Assembly (NCBI GenBank): GCA_951828385.1
Contig: OX639973.1
Span: forward strand, 5,633,200-5,697,199
DNA: 64,000 nucleotides
Reading direction: 5' to 3'
DNA from: an uncultured Poribacteria bacterium
Lineage (GTDB): Bacteria > Poribacteria > WGA-4E > WGA-3G
The position numbers and the translations under genes were made by a program. Under the pieces are notes generated by a model that saw nothing but the letters and a program-made list of their open reading frames with translations, made no database searches and was not told the origin of the DNA. Numbering within the stretch: position 1 is the first letter of the stretch; each line of letters starts with the position of its first letter. This document shows positions 44,511 to 52,858 of this stretch, in pieces.

Positions 44511-45230
44511 ATGAAAATTTTATGTTTATTGACGATTATGCTGCTTTGCGTCTCAGTTGCTACCGCAGAAGAGACCTTCTTTTCTCACTTAGAGAGCAAA
44601 GCGGAAGTCGAAAAAGAAGGCGGCACCGTCGACGGCGGGAGTTTTGAACCCGGTAAATTTGGTAACGGTTTTGTCAGCAAAGAGGTTGGCGATGTTATCC
44701 ACTTTCCCGTGGAAGATCGCTTCGTTAATCTCGATGAAGGCACCGTTGAGTTATGGGTAACGATGGGGTTTGATGCCAATGAGGTTACAGGTGAACTGTT
44801 TGTGTTCATGACTTACAAACGCGGTACCGATGCGATATTTCTTCAGTTTAACAATGGCGGGATCGCACAAATGCGAATTAAAAGCGCGGGTTCATGGCAT
44901 AACGCTAATAGTGAGGCACTCAACTGGACAAAAGGTGAGCATCACCACATGGCGGGAACATGGGGACCTGACGGCTTGAAACTCTATTTAGATGGCAAAC
45001 TTGAAGGTGAAGCTGATTTCGACAAGGGACCTACAGTGTTCGCGGAAACCTTTGAAATCAACAACGCTTCTCCACCCGATCCGAAGTTCCCAACAAATTG
45101 CGTCGTTGACGGGCTGCGGCTCTCAGACCATCAGAAAGAACCCGATGAATTTGTAATGGATGACCCGGCACCTGTCCAGCCAACTGGAAAACTGGCGACG
45201 ACTTGGGCACGGATTAAACGCGCCAAGTAA
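44511..45230 (+). CDS. Exported LamG-domain protein with C-terminal GKLATTW tail
   Basis: The 239-residue protein starts with a signal peptide (M-K-I-L-C-L-L-T-I-M-L-L-C) ending near A-T-A-E-E. It has one LamG/concanavalin-like domain (G-T-V-E-L-W-V, then W-T-K-G-E-H-H-H-M-A-G-T-W, then L-Y-L-D-G-K-L). It ends G-K-L-A-T-T-W-A-R-I-K-R-A-K, a tail also found in the proteins at 48024 and 52859. LamG domains bind carbohydrates. A secreted or surface lectin-like role is likely. AGGAG precedes the ATG. The sialidase gene follows 54 bases later. Confidence 0.88.
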   Translation: MKILCLLTIMLLCVSVATAEETFFSHLESKAEVEKEGGTVDGGSFEPGKFGNGFVSKEVGDVIHFPVEDRFVNLDEGTVELWVTMGFDANEVTGELFVFMTYKRGTDAIFLQFNNGGIAQMRIKSAGSWHNANSEALNWTKGEHHHMAGTWGPDGLKLYLDGKLEGEADFDKGPTVFAETFEINNASPPDPKFPTNCVVDGLRLSDHQKEPDEFVMDDPAPVQPTGKLATTWARIKRAK

Positions 45231-45284
45231 CAAGCATCGAGGGACGGTTGTAACATCCGTCCCTATCCAAGGAAGGCTATAAAT

Positions 45285-46352
45285 ATGCACAAAACAGAGA
45301 GTCCTCTTTTCAGGGCAGGAACAGACGGGTACCATACGTTCCGAATACCTGCGCTCGTCCGATCAAACGAAGGAACACTGTTGGCGTTCTGTGAAGGGAG
45401 ACGGGGCGGTGGTGGAGACGCAGGAGACATCGATATTGTCCTGAAGCGGAGTTTTGACAACGGCGAGAATTGGCAACCGATGCAAATCGCTGTCTCCACA
45501 GGCACTGACACGGACGGTAATCCTGCGCCAGTCGTCGATCGCGATTCAGGCACCATCTGGCTCCTTTTCTGCAAGAATCTTGCTGATGGCGCGGAAGGGA
45601 AGATTGTTGCGGGTGAAGCCCCACGCACTGTTTGGGTAACTTCCAGCACTGACGACGGAGAAACTTGGGCAGAACCGAGGGAAATCACAGCCACAACAAA
45701 AGACGAAGCGTGGACGTGGTATGCAACCGGTCCCTGTCACGGCATTCAGATGGCAAACGGTAGATTGGTAATCCCGTGTGACCATGTGCTTGGAAACGAA
45801 CGGGACTATGCCCAATACGGCTATTCACACCTGATTGTCAGCGACGACCACGGAGAGACATGGCGGATGGCTGGCAAAGCACAACCCGGAACCAATGAAT
45901 CGGTTGTTGTTGAAACGGCGGATGGTGGACTCTATTTTAATTGTCGGAACTACGTTGCACCGAAGCGGCGTGCTTATGCGCGCAGCAGCGATAGCGGCGA
46001 TACGTTTACCGAATTCGGTTACGAGGAAGACCTCATCGAACCGATTTGTCAGGCGAGTATGGTGCGGTATACGGATGCGAATCAACATGACAAGAACCGT
46101 ATCTTGTTCTCCAACCCCGCCAGTACGAGTCGTGAACAGATGACCATCCGCATCAGTTATGATGAGTGCCAAAGTTGGAGCAGTGGCAAGGTCTTGCACA
46201 CCGGTCCCGCGGCGTATTCAGATCTCTGTATTGATTCAGACATGAATATATGTTGTCTCTATGAGCGTGGTGAGAATGGTGCCTACGAGACGCTGTCGTT
46301 CGCAAAATTCGACTTGGCGTGGTTGACGGATGGAGAAGATACGTTGGCGTGA
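45285..46352 (+). CDS. Exo-alpha-sialidase (GH33-type neuraminidase)
   Basis: The 355-residue six-bladed propeller has the F-R-I-P motif (Y-H-T-F-R-I-P-A-L), which provides one Arg of the triad. Five Asp-boxes are visible: S-F-D-N-G-E-N-W, S-T-D-D-G-E-T-W, S-D-D-H-G-E-T-W, S-S-D-S-G-D-T-F, and S-Y-D-E-C-Q-S-W. Asp in G-D-A-G-D-I-D fits the acid/base, and A-A-Y-S-D-L is a candidate for the Tyr nucleophile. There is no signal peptide, so it would act in the cytoplasm on imported sialoglycans, or its start is misjudged. It lies after the LamG gene on the same strand. Confidence 0.9.
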   Translation: MHKTESPLFRAGTDGYHTFRIPALVRSNEGTLLAFCEGRRGGGGDAGDIDIVLKRSFDNGENWQPMQIAVSTGTDTDGNPAPVVDRDSGTIWLLFCKNLADGAEGKIVAGEAPRTVWVTSSTDDGETWAEPREITATTKDEAWTWYATGPCHGIQMANGRLVIPCDHVLGNERDYAQYGYSHLIVSDDHGETWRMAGKAQPGTNESVVVETADGGLYFNCRNYVAPKRRAYARSSDSGDTFTEFGYEEDLIEPICQASMVRYTDANQHDKNRILFSNPASTSREQMTIRISYDECQSWSSGKVLHTGPAAYSDLCIDSDMNICCLYERGENGAYETLSFAKFDLAWLTDGEDTLA

Positions 46353-46446
46353 TGCAATCTTGATTCGGAAGAGAAAGCGTGGAAGGATGGAATAAACGCT
46401 CCTTCCGCCTTCTTATACCATTTCTGCTTATATTGGTTTGCTCTTA

Positions 46447-46470
46447 TGTAGCATAGACTGTTAGTCTGTG
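46447..46470. repeat. Small hairpin repeat family 2, copy 1
   Basis: TGTAGCAT followed by the 5-bp stem AGACT-GTT-AGTCT and TGTG. The other copies at 59393 and 59423 have different stem bases (AATCT/AGATT; AAACT/AGTTT) that still pair, so the hairpin, not the sequence, is conserved. Confidence 0.7.
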
Positions 46471-46576
46471 TCCCCGTATGCCAACGTCCTTCATAACATA
46501 TGGTATTACTCGTGAATTCGCCGATTTTTTATCAAAATCTCACACCAGTAGTTTGATTTGAAAGAAACAATATTTC

Positions 46577-47308
46577 GTGCTAAAATATACGACAATAAAA
46601 CCGAGAGTCTATATTGAACCAACCGTTGTTAGCCACTTAGTAGCACGTCCGAGCAATGATGCAATCTTGGCTTCTTGGCAAAAAGCAAGTCAACAGTTGT
46701 GGGAGAACTATGCGGATAGATTTGAGTTTGTTATCTCAGACATAGTCAGCAATGAGGTGCGACTTGGCGATGCGCACGCAGCACAGCGACGACTTGAAAT
46801 CATATCCGCTCTAACGGTATTAGAGATATTACCAGAGACAGATGTGCTTACGTATAGACTATTAAACGCTGGTGCAGTCCCACGAAATTCTGTGACTGAC
46901 GCACAACATATCGCTATCGCAACGGTACACGGTGTTGAATATTTGGTATCATGGAATCATAAGCATATTGTGAATGAATACAAGCGTGGGCATATCAATC
47001 AGGTTTGCCAAGAAGCAGGATTTCAACCGATAACTATCTGCACACCCATAGAACTGATGGAGGATATTCAAATGAAAGAAACTGCAGAAAAACAACCGGA
47101 ATTCGACCCTGAAACTTACACGAATCCTATCCTTGAAGAATGTTATCGAATTAAAGCGGAAATTAGCGCGCAATTTAAATCTTTAGACGAATACTTTGCG
47201 TATGTAAAAACAACACAGGAAGAGAACAAACGGAATGGAGTAAAATACGTCTCGTATTTTGATCCATCCAAACACACACCATCAGAAAAATCCGATGATG
47301 ATGACTAA
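46577..47308 (+). CDS. PIN-domain (VapC-like) protein fused to its small partner module
   Basis: Residues 1-165 are a PIN-domain ribonuclease-like toxin: Y-I-E-P-T-V-V-S-H-L-V-A-R-P-S at the start (Glu where many have Asp), E in S-N-E-V-R, D in S-V-T-D-A-Q-H, and W-N-H-K-H-I. The last 78 residues are a separate acidic module, M-K-E-T-x-E-K-Q ... F-D-P-E-T-Y-T-N-P-I-L-E-E-C-Y. It is copied as stand-alone genes at 47351 and 47626. GGAGG lies just before the in-frame ATG at 47072, so the module may also be translated alone. GTG is the start codon, with only a weak ribosome-binding site. By analogy with PIN/DPIVEEV gene pairs, the module is probably the antitoxin. Confidence 0.8.
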   Translation: MLKYTTIKPRVYIEPTVVSHLVARPSNDAILASWQKASQQLWENYADRFEFVISDIVSNEVRLGDAHAAQRRLEIISALTVLEILPETDVLTYRLLNAGAVPRNSVTDAQHIAIATVHGVEYLVSWNHKHIVNEYKRGHINQVCQEAGFQPITICTPIELMEDIQMKETAEKQPEFDPETYTNPILEECYRIKAEISAQFKSLDEYFAYVKTTQEENKRNGVKYVSYFDPSKHTPSEKSDDDD

Positions 47309-47350
47309 ACACCAGCAGGAACTCTGGTAGAACTGATGGAGGACATTCAG

Positions 47351-47584
47351 ATGAAAGAAACCCCAGAAAAACAACTGGAGTTCGATCCCGAAACTTACAC
47401 GAACCCTATTCTTGAAGAATGTTATCGCATTAAAGCAGAGATCAGTGCCGAATTCAAGACCCAGGCGGAATTCTTTGCGTATTTGAAAGCAATGGAGGAA
47501 GAGGATAAACGCAACGGCATCAAATATATCCCGTATGATCCATCTAAGTGTCTACCGATAGAAAAATCTGATGACGATGACTAA
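47351..47584 (+). CDS. Stand-alone copy 2 of the PIN-partner module
   Basis: The 77-residue acidic protein is about 70% identical by eye to the module that ends the PIN gene: M-K-E-T-P-E-K-Q-L-E-F-D-P-E-T-Y, R-I-K-A-E-I-S-A-E-F-K, and an S-D-D-D-D tail. GGAGG lies 7 bases before ATG 47351; the frame also opens 15 bases earlier with M-E-D-I-Q, which is the end of the duplicated PIN gene. The upstream bases still encode an altered form of the PIN C-terminus, so the copying unit included that end. It probably acts as an antitoxin-like partner. Confidence 0.82.
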   Translation: MKETPEKQLEFDPETYTNPILEECYRIKAEISAEFKTQAEFFAYLKAMEEEDKRNGIKYIPYDPSKCLPIEKSDDDD

Positions 47585-47625
47585 CCTCAGCAGGAACTCC
47601 GATAGAACTGGCGGAGGACATTCAG

Positions 47626-47862
47626 ATGAAAGAAACACCAGAAAAGCACCTAGAATTTGACCCCGAAACTTATACGGATCCTATCCTTGAAGAATGCTAC
47701 CGAATCAAAGCAGAGATCAATGCTGAGTTCAAGACTCTGGATAAACTCTACGCATATTTGAAAGCGGGAGAGAAAGAGGATAAACGGAATGGTGTAAAAT
47801 ATGTCTCGTACTATGATCCATCCAAGCGGATACCGGTAGAAGAATCCAATGACGATGACTAA
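47626..47862 (+). CDS. Stand-alone copy 3 of the PIN-partner module
   Basis: The 78-residue paralogue reads M-K-E-T-P-E-K-H-L-E-F-D-P-E-T-Y-T-D and then R-I-K-A-E-I-N-A-E-F-K-T-L-D-K-L-Y-A-Y-L-K, with the same acidic D-D-D end. GGAGG precedes the start. The unit begins 275 bases after copy 2. Changes are concentrated in the middle helix region (residues 35-60), which might set partner specificity. Confidence 0.82.
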   Translation: MKETPEKHLEFDPETYTDPILEECYRIKAEINAEFKTLDKLYAYLKAGEKEDKRNGVKYVSYYDPSKRIPVEESNDDD

Positions 47863-47903
47863 CCTCAGCGGGAACTTTGGTAAAACTGATGGAGGACATT
47901 CAG

Positions 47904-47951
47904 ATGAAAGAAACACCAGAAAAACAACTGGAGTTCGACCCCGAAACCTAA
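47904..47951 (+). pseudogene. Truncated copy 4 of the PIN-partner module
   Basis: The same GGAGG and ATG are present, and the reading runs M-K-E-T-P-E-K-Q-L-E-F-D-P-E-T and stops at TAA (47949), exactly where the others continue with Tyr. It starts 278 bases after copy 3. Only the first 15 codons remain; the sequence after it is unrelated. Confidence 0.8.
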
Positions 47952-47986
47952 CGGTTTTAGATGGATGACTTTCTTCGGCATAAGAA

Positions 47987-48014
47987 AATGGCGAGGCACA
48001 GGAGCCTCGCCATT
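47987..48014. terminator. Bidirectional hairpin terminator between convergent units
   Basis: AATGGCGAGGC (47987-47997) pairs perfectly with GCCTCGCCATT (48004-48014) over a 6-base loop. It lies between the PIN array (plus strand) and the end of the YWTD/LTD gene (minus strand), as expected for a shared terminator. No long T-run follows on either side. Confidence 0.65.
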
Positions 48015-48023
48015 CAGGTATAA

Positions 48024-49385
48024 TTACTCCTGCAGTTTCAAATCGCCCCACTTCGTCGCAAGTTTACCGGCTGCAGACACGTATCCGCTCATACGGACAG
48101 TCGCTAACTGCTTCCGCTCCCCTGCATGTGAGACATCCTCTATCCGGTAGTAATAGACAACATTTGGCTTAGCAGTGGTGTCTGTCCACATGTACTCGTG
48201 CCGTTCACTCGTTGTCCCTGCCCCTTGAATGAGTTGAGGGTTGATGACCTTGAATTCGCTGTTTTTTGTCTCACCGCGCAGGATGTTGAATCCAGCGTTG
48301 TTCAGTTCTGATTCGGTTATCCACCTGACGACAACGTCAGTATCTGTGCGTTCTGCTCGAAAACCAGACAATTTAACAGGCAATGCCCCACCACTTTTAA
48401 CACCGGGTGCCCCGATATCACCAGGGTGTCCATAATAGGAGGTAGTGCCAGTGAGCAGTTTCGTGTTTATAGCAGAAATCCAGCCAGAGGCATCAGTTCC
48501 GAGTCGAGGCCCCTTATCATCGTGTGTGCGAATCATTGAGGCCCGTGTATCTTCCTCTGTAAGACTTTTTGGTAGGGACCAAGCTGGCTTATCGTTAGTG
48601 TTTCTTTTGCCATCAAGATTTCCGACCTCGTCTCTCGTTTCCCCTGCTGCATTACTCAGTTTCAGATAGAAACCTTCTTCACTTAGCACCATATCCTGAA
48701 GATTCGGATGTTGATTGCTAAGGTTGTAAATCTGTTCGTTCTGAAAATGATTTGAAGCCCGGTCTTGTTTTGAGATGATCAAGAGTGTTTCCTGCGGTTC
48801 AACAGTTCCGTCTTTAAAGGTGAGTGTGGCATTAATGCGTCCCTTAAAGTTCGTTGAGCGTCGGTTTTGAATCTCCAATGTCCATCCCTTTAGATTTACA
48901 GCGTGTATATCCGACGGATTGTGAAGCTCTATCCACTGAGGTAGACGACCTCCCTTTGAAGCCACCATAATTTCACTTATGGTGATTCCATCTATACTCG
49001 CTGTACCGGAAACATCCGCCGTTGAGAGGTTCAAGGCAATACCACCTGGTCGATGTATTTCAGAGACGATAGTTTCGATGTTTGTGCGGTCAAGATTTAT
49101 ACGCTTAATACTACCTATAATCCTGGCTGGATCATCGAGCGAGTCAACTTGTGACCAGTATATCTTACCGCCCTCTACATCCAGAGCAATGGCCCGCATA
49201 TAGGCATCCTCTAAGAGGAGAGTGTCGATGTCTGTGCCATCGAGATTCGCACGTTTAATACTATCAAAAACTCCAGTACCTTCTGCCCAATACATCTTAC
49301 CGCCCTCTACATCCAGAGCAATGGCCCTTAGCCCCACAATTCCGATACGAGGATTTTGATGTCTGAACCGTTGAGATCGGCACAC
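48024..49385 (-). CDS. C-terminal part of frameshifted YWTD/lamin-tail exported protein
   Basis: This part continues the propeller begun by the frame 49328-49927. Two YWTD-type repeats (A-L-D-V-E-G-G-K-x-Y-W) come first, then a lamin-tail domain (I-S-E-I-M-V-A-S-K, Q-W-I-E-L-H-N-P), then an Fn3-like segment (W-I-T-E-S-E-L-N-N-A-G-F), and the tail G-K-L-A-T-K-W-G-D-L-K-L-Q-E. The first 17 or so residues of this frame (from GTG 49385) are an artefact of the shifted frame; the joined protein continues S-E-L-W-G-L-R-A-I-A-L-D when one G is added to the G-run at about 49333-49337. The gene is therefore one exported protein of about 635 residues that is either broken or miscalled by one base. Confidence 0.8.
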   Translation of the reverse strand: MCRSQRFRHQNPRIGIVGLRAIALDVEGGKMYWAEGTGVFDSIKRANLDGTDIDTLLLEDAYMRAIALDVEGGKIYWSQVDSLDDPARIIGSIKRINLDRTNIETIVSEIHRPGGIALNLSTADVSGTASIDGITISEIMVASKGGRLPQWIELHNPSDIHAVNLKGWTLEIQNRRSTNFKGRINATLTFKDGTVEPQETLLIISKQDRASNHFQNEQIYNLSNQHPNLQDMVLSEEGFYLKLSNAAGETRDEVGNLDGKRNTNDKPAWSLPKSLTEEDTRASMIRTHDDKGPRLGTDASGWISAINTKLLTGTTSYYGHPGDIGAPGVKSGGALPVKLSGFRAERTDTDVVVRWITESELNNAGFNILRGETKNSEFKVINPQLIQGAGTTSERHEYMWTDTTAKPNVVYYYRIEDVSHAGERKQLATVRMSGYVSAAGKLATKWGDLKLQE

Positions 49386-49927
49386 TTGATCTTACCCTCG
49401 TCTCTCCCGCCACCACTTTCTGCCCAATATATCTTACCGCCGGTCACATCCACAGCGATGCCGCTTACTCTATAATTTAGGTTGGCATTCGTCTCGGCAG
49501 CATAATCGGGGTTAGCGATGAAGGTTTCGATGTTTGTACCATTGAAATCGGCGCGCATAATCTTACCGTAGCCTTTTCCCCAATATATCTTGCCGGCTGC
49601 TGTGTCTAAGGCGATACAGTGGGGGCGAACGCCGGTAACGAGCCTTTCAACGTTTGAACCGTCGAGTGAGGAGCGATATATCCTCGACCATTCACGGTCT
49701 CCCCAATATACTTTGCCAGCTGCCATGTCTATGGCGATACTCTGTGCGTAATCCTGTCCGGAAACATGCGTTTCGACGTTTGAACCGTCGAGTGAGGAAC
49801 GATGTACCGCCCCCGAGTAGGATGTCCAGTATATCTGAGGACCGCTGGTTTCGGCTGATACTGGAGGGGCATAGGTCAACAAGACAGTAGCAAAAAGTAA
49901 GACAAAAAACGTGTAAAATCTTTTCAT
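49328..49927 (-). CDS. N-terminal part of frameshifted YWTD/lamin-tail exported protein
   Basis: This part starts with a signal peptide (M-K-R-F-Y-T-F-F-V-L-L-F-A-T) ending near V-S-A-E. It carries YWTD/LDLR-B-type repeats: I-Y-W-T-S, S-S-L-D-G-S-N-V-E, G-K-V-Y-W-G-D-R, G-K-I-Y-W-G-K-G and G-K-I-Y-W-A-E. The stop falls in the middle of a repeat, and the neighbouring frame 48024-49385 carries on the pattern, so a one-base frameshift lies near 49335. The frame opens at 49993, but ATG 49927 has AAGGAA upstream and starts the signal peptide. Confidence 0.8.
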   Translation of the reverse strand: MKRFYTFFVLLFATVLLTYAPPVSAETSGPQIYWTSYSGAVHRSSLDGSNVETHVSGQDYAQSIAIDMAAGKVYWGDREWSRIYRSSLDGSNVERLVTGVRPHCIALDTAAGKIYWGKGYGKIMRADFNGTNIETFIANPDYAAETNANLNYRVSGIAVDVTGGKIYWAESGGGRDEGKIKCADLNGSDIKILVSELWG

Positions 49928-50449
49928 CGTTTTAGTTCCTTTCAATTTGAGATAAGAAAGTCCATGAAGCAGACCAGATGGACTTTTATTCAACTACCCA
50001 TCTATCGGAGAGTAGTTGTTAACTTAGAAACAGAGTTCCTTCTCCACCATCAATTGGAAATGTAGTAAGATTGATAGGGTAACATCCATCGGGGAAATCC
50101 CAATGCGACAAAAAAAGCCAGCGGCGAGACCGTCCGTGCAAGACGAAGCGCGCAGGCACGACAAAAATAGCACAAGTCTAAAGCCTATACTATCTTGTGA
50201 AGTATTAAACTTATCTATTGTTAAGCGGGGGGGGGGGTGTTAACCATGCAGACAGCACAGTTAACTCCGAGTTAATTATATACAGAATCAACGAACAGCT
50301 AGAGCAGCGGCGCGAAGCAGCATCGCACACACCATAAATCTGATGCGTGGGGAAAATAGATGGCACGATGTTAAAATTGATGCGGTCGTTCTGCATTCTC
50401 GGCACCTTCATTCATTTTTCCGCATTGTGCACTTGAATTAACAAAAACT
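49928..50449. other. Intergenic region with G-run and AT-rich DNA
   Basis: This 520-base gap lies between the divergent YWTD and AAA/nuclease genes. It contains an 11-base G-run (50227-50237), a length-unstable tract, and the start of an AT-rich stretch that runs into the next gene. No RNA gene or coding frame with family features was seen, and no clear promoter was placed. Confidence 0.4.
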
Positions 50450-51961
50450 ATGAAAACCCAAGTTGCTGCCTTTGTCCAAAGATATATAAGTTATAATATA
50501 GCATATTTTATTATTTTTCAAATTAAAATTGATAATGTCTATATACAACTAAAATTATACAATATTTTTAGGCAAAAGGCAACATTTTTTTATGAGCGAC
50601 TCTATAAAATGATCCGCGCAGAAATCGATAACGTTTTCCAGAACCAAGGGAACATACCTTCTGAAACGTCAACACAATTTTTGGCAGATACCCCACTCAC
50701 TGATTCGTTTTCGATGGTAGAATTTTTCAAACAATTCGCGAGTTTTTTGGTCCACCATACACATTGGCAAAAGGTTGTGCTCCTCATTGATGAGTTTGAT
50801 GGGATCCCTCAAGCTGTTGTGAGTGATTTTCTGTACGCGCTCCGCCATATCTATCTTTCCCGTAAGCCAAGATGTCTGCACAGCGTCGGCATTGTTGGGG
50901 TCAAAAGCATCATGCAGCTGGACTACGACAGGTCTGTCTCTCCTTTCAATATCCAAGATGAATTCCGCTTACCAAACTTCACTTTGGAACAGGTGCAAGA
51001 ACTGCTCGGGCAATATACCGACGAAGTCGGACAGGGCTTCGCACCGGAGGTCATTGAATCTATTCATAAGCAAACAGCCGGGCAACCTGTACTTGTTAAC
51101 AGACTCGCGCAGATTCTCACCGAGGAGATGTGCATACCCGAAACCCAGACGATTATGATGACACACTTTTTAGAGGCACATACACAACTCCTGCGCGGCA
51201 GAAACACTAATATTGAGCATCTCACAACAAACATCCGCAAAAACATACGCTTTGAAAGAGTCTTGATGAGAATCATGGCACATGAGGATGGCGTGGATTT
51301 CAACCTGCGCGACGAGATTATCGATGAACTTGCCACTTACGGTGTTATCTCCGAAGGGGCTGATGGGCTCTGTGAAATTGCCAACCCAATTTATTTATAT
51401 GCTATTTTGCAGGCGTTCAAGCCAGCAGTGAATGGGTTAGAGGATGCGTACTTTCCCGAAGACACCGAAGAAGGTTTTCTGGATTACCTCACCCCCATAG
51501 GACAGATGGACATGGAACGGCTACTCAATAACTTCCGAGACTTCATTGCCCGTGCCGGGTTCAAGATTTTCCAAGTTCCAGATACACCACAGGAGTCCGT
51601 CGGTCGGCACCTTCTCCTCACCTATCTCGACCAGTTTGTAAAACTCGTGGGGGGTGTTATGCACATTGAAGTACAAACAGGACGCGGCAGGATGGACCTG
51701 CTAATCACACACAAAGGACGAAAATACATTATTGAGACAAAGATATGGCGCGGCAATAACTACTATAAGGCAGGCAAAAAGCAACTCGCGGCATATATCG
51801 CGTCGGAGAAGGCAACAGAGGGTTACTACGTCGTATTTGATCACCGGCAGGCTCCGGAGCCGCGGGTAGAGACAGAAACTTTGGACAGTGTGACGATTCG
51901 GAGCTATGTCATTCCTGTGATGCAAGAAGTGCCTTCAAATACGCTTCATCGAAAGACGTAA
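50450..51961 (+). CDS. AAA-like ATPase/PD-(D/E)XK nuclease protein, apparently lacking its P-loop
   Basis: The middle of the 503-residue protein resembles AAA-like (AAA_35-type) ATPases: Walker-B-like V-V-L-L-I-D-E-F-D, P-F-N-I-Q-D-E-F-R-L-P-N-F-T, and T-A-G-Q-P-V-L-V-N-R. The C-terminal domain is a PD-(D/E)XK nuclease (G-R-G-R-M-D-L-L, I-I-E-T-K-I-W) of the kind often fused to such ATPases. No Walker A is present. The first 50 residues come from AT-rich DNA (50480-50590) rich in Tyr, Ile and Phe, unlike the rest, and recognisable homology seems to begin near F-Y-E-R-L-Y-K-M-I-R. The gene has probably lost and replaced its 5' end. The start at 50450 is uncertain; ATG 50609 is an alternative. 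Confidence 0.72.
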   Translation: MKTQVAAFVQRYISYNIAYFIIFQIKIDNVYIQLKLYNIFRQKATFFYERLYKMIRAEIDNVFQNQGNIPSETSTQFLADTPLTDSFSMVEFFKQFASFLVHHTHWQKVVLLIDEFDGIPQAVVSDFLYALRHIYLSRKPRCLHSVGIVGVKSIMQLDYDRSVSPFNIQDEFRLPNFTLEQVQELLGQYTDEVGQGFAPEVIESIHKQTAGQPVLVNRLAQILTEEMCIPETQTIMMTHFLEAHTQLLRGRNTNIEHLTTNIRKNIRFERVLMRIMAHEDGVDFNLRDEIIDELATYGVISEGADGLCEIANPIYLYAILQAFKPAVNGLEDAYFPEDTEEGFLDYLTPIGQMDMERLLNNFRDFIARAGFKIFQVPDTPQESVGRHLLLTYLDQFVKLVGGVMHIEVQTGRGRMDLLITHKGRKYIIETKIWRGNNYYKAGKKQLAAYIASEKATEGYYVVFDHRQAPEPRVETETLDSVTIRSYVIPVMQEVPSNTLHRKT

Positions 51962-51988
51962 AAACTACAGAAACACAAACGGAAGACC

Positions 51989-52843
51989 TTACCGCAGATA
52001 TTCCTCTCCACGATGCTCTGCAATCCATGTCTTCAACGGCACATCCGCATCTGTCGGTTGCCACCACCCTTTAATGTCCACGCCGTCACCTAAGAGCTGC
52101 CGCCGAATCGGATCGCATTTCTCAAGAACCTCCGGCGGCATGAGATTGTAATCCAAACCGCGCAACCAGCGGTAACTATACCCTATAAAGAAAACTTTCC
52201 GCGTCACATCCGAGAAATTCCAGCCGCGTGAATGCCACATCCGTCGATCAAAAAGGACTGCCGTGCCACGTTTGACGAGCAAGTCTATCGCACCTTCCGG
52301 GTCACCATCAGGGTCGCCGTCTCTATTTCGTGGACGGGTATCAAGTTTGTGGCTACACGGAACAATGCGCATCGCGCCGTTATCGCGATCGGTAACGTCG
52401 GTCAACCAGTAACTGACCTTCAATGAGAGTCGTGGATGTGGACGTTCCATCTCCGGCACAGGTCTACCGCCGTCCTGATGCCAATGCGCGCCTTTTCGGA
52501 TCCGCTGTGTATCGGGCGGTTCTGGCGGATACATGATGAGGTGCGAGATGTAAAGTTGGATGTTCCATCCGAGAATATCCCAAAGGAGCGGAAACACCTT
52601 CTTGTTATCAAGCAGCTCCAGCAGTATATCATCTTCAATAACAGTCCGGAACTTCGATAACAATTTGTGCGGTGCCAATCCAGTTTTAGCGCGTTCCTCC
52701 GCATCAAGTCGATCTGCAACTTCCTCCAACGCGTCCACCATCTCAGGACTTATAGCGTCCTCAACAATAAGATAGCCAGTGTCGTTAAACGCTTTGAGTT
52801 GTTCGTCGGTAGCACAATATTCAAGCCAACTTGAATCTATCAT
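51989..52843 (-). CDS. Phytanoyl-CoA dioxygenase (PhyH) family protein
   Basis: This second PhyH-type Fe(II)/2-oxoglutarate oxygenase has about 284 residues. The metal ligands are H-W-H-Q-D-G-G and the distal His in W-H-S-R-G-W-N. The R in D-V-T-R-K-V-F is expected to bind 2-oxoglutarate. The N-terminal F-N-D-T-G-Y-L-I-V-E-D segment is typical. GGAG lies 6 bases before the second of two ATGs (52843), preferred over 52849. It overlaps nothing but is 15 bases after the LamG gene on the minus strand, so they may be co-transcribed. Confidence 0.92.
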   Translation of the reverse strand: MIDSSWLEYCATDEQLKAFNDTGYLIVEDAISPEMVDALEEVADRLDAEERAKTGLAPHKLLSKFRTVIEDDILLELLDNKKVFPLLWDILGWNIQLYISHLIMYPPEPPDTQRIRKGAHWHQDGGRPVPEMERPHPRLSLKVSYWLTDVTDRDNGAMRIVPCSHKLDTRPRNRDGDPDGDPEGAIDLLVKRGTAVLFDRRMWHSRGWNFSDVTRKVFFIGYSYRWLRGLDYNLMPPEVLEKCDPIRRQLLGDGVDIKGWWQPTDADVPLKTWIAEHRGEEYLR

Positions 52844-52858
52844 TATCATCTCCAGCTG

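Larger units (their letters stand above)
47072..47951 (+). repeat. Tandem duplication array, period about 275-279 bases
   Basis: The four units begin at ATG 47072, 47351, 47626 and 47904. Each contains the end of the PIN gene with its ribosome-binding site and the partner module. The first is in frame with the PIN gene, the next two are free-standing, and the last is cut short. Confidence 0.85.

Noticed and set aside
50227-50237. Run of 11 G bases as a phase-variation tract
   Set aside because: It lies outside genes and I could not connect it with a promoter or start codon; noted only as a likely unstable tract.
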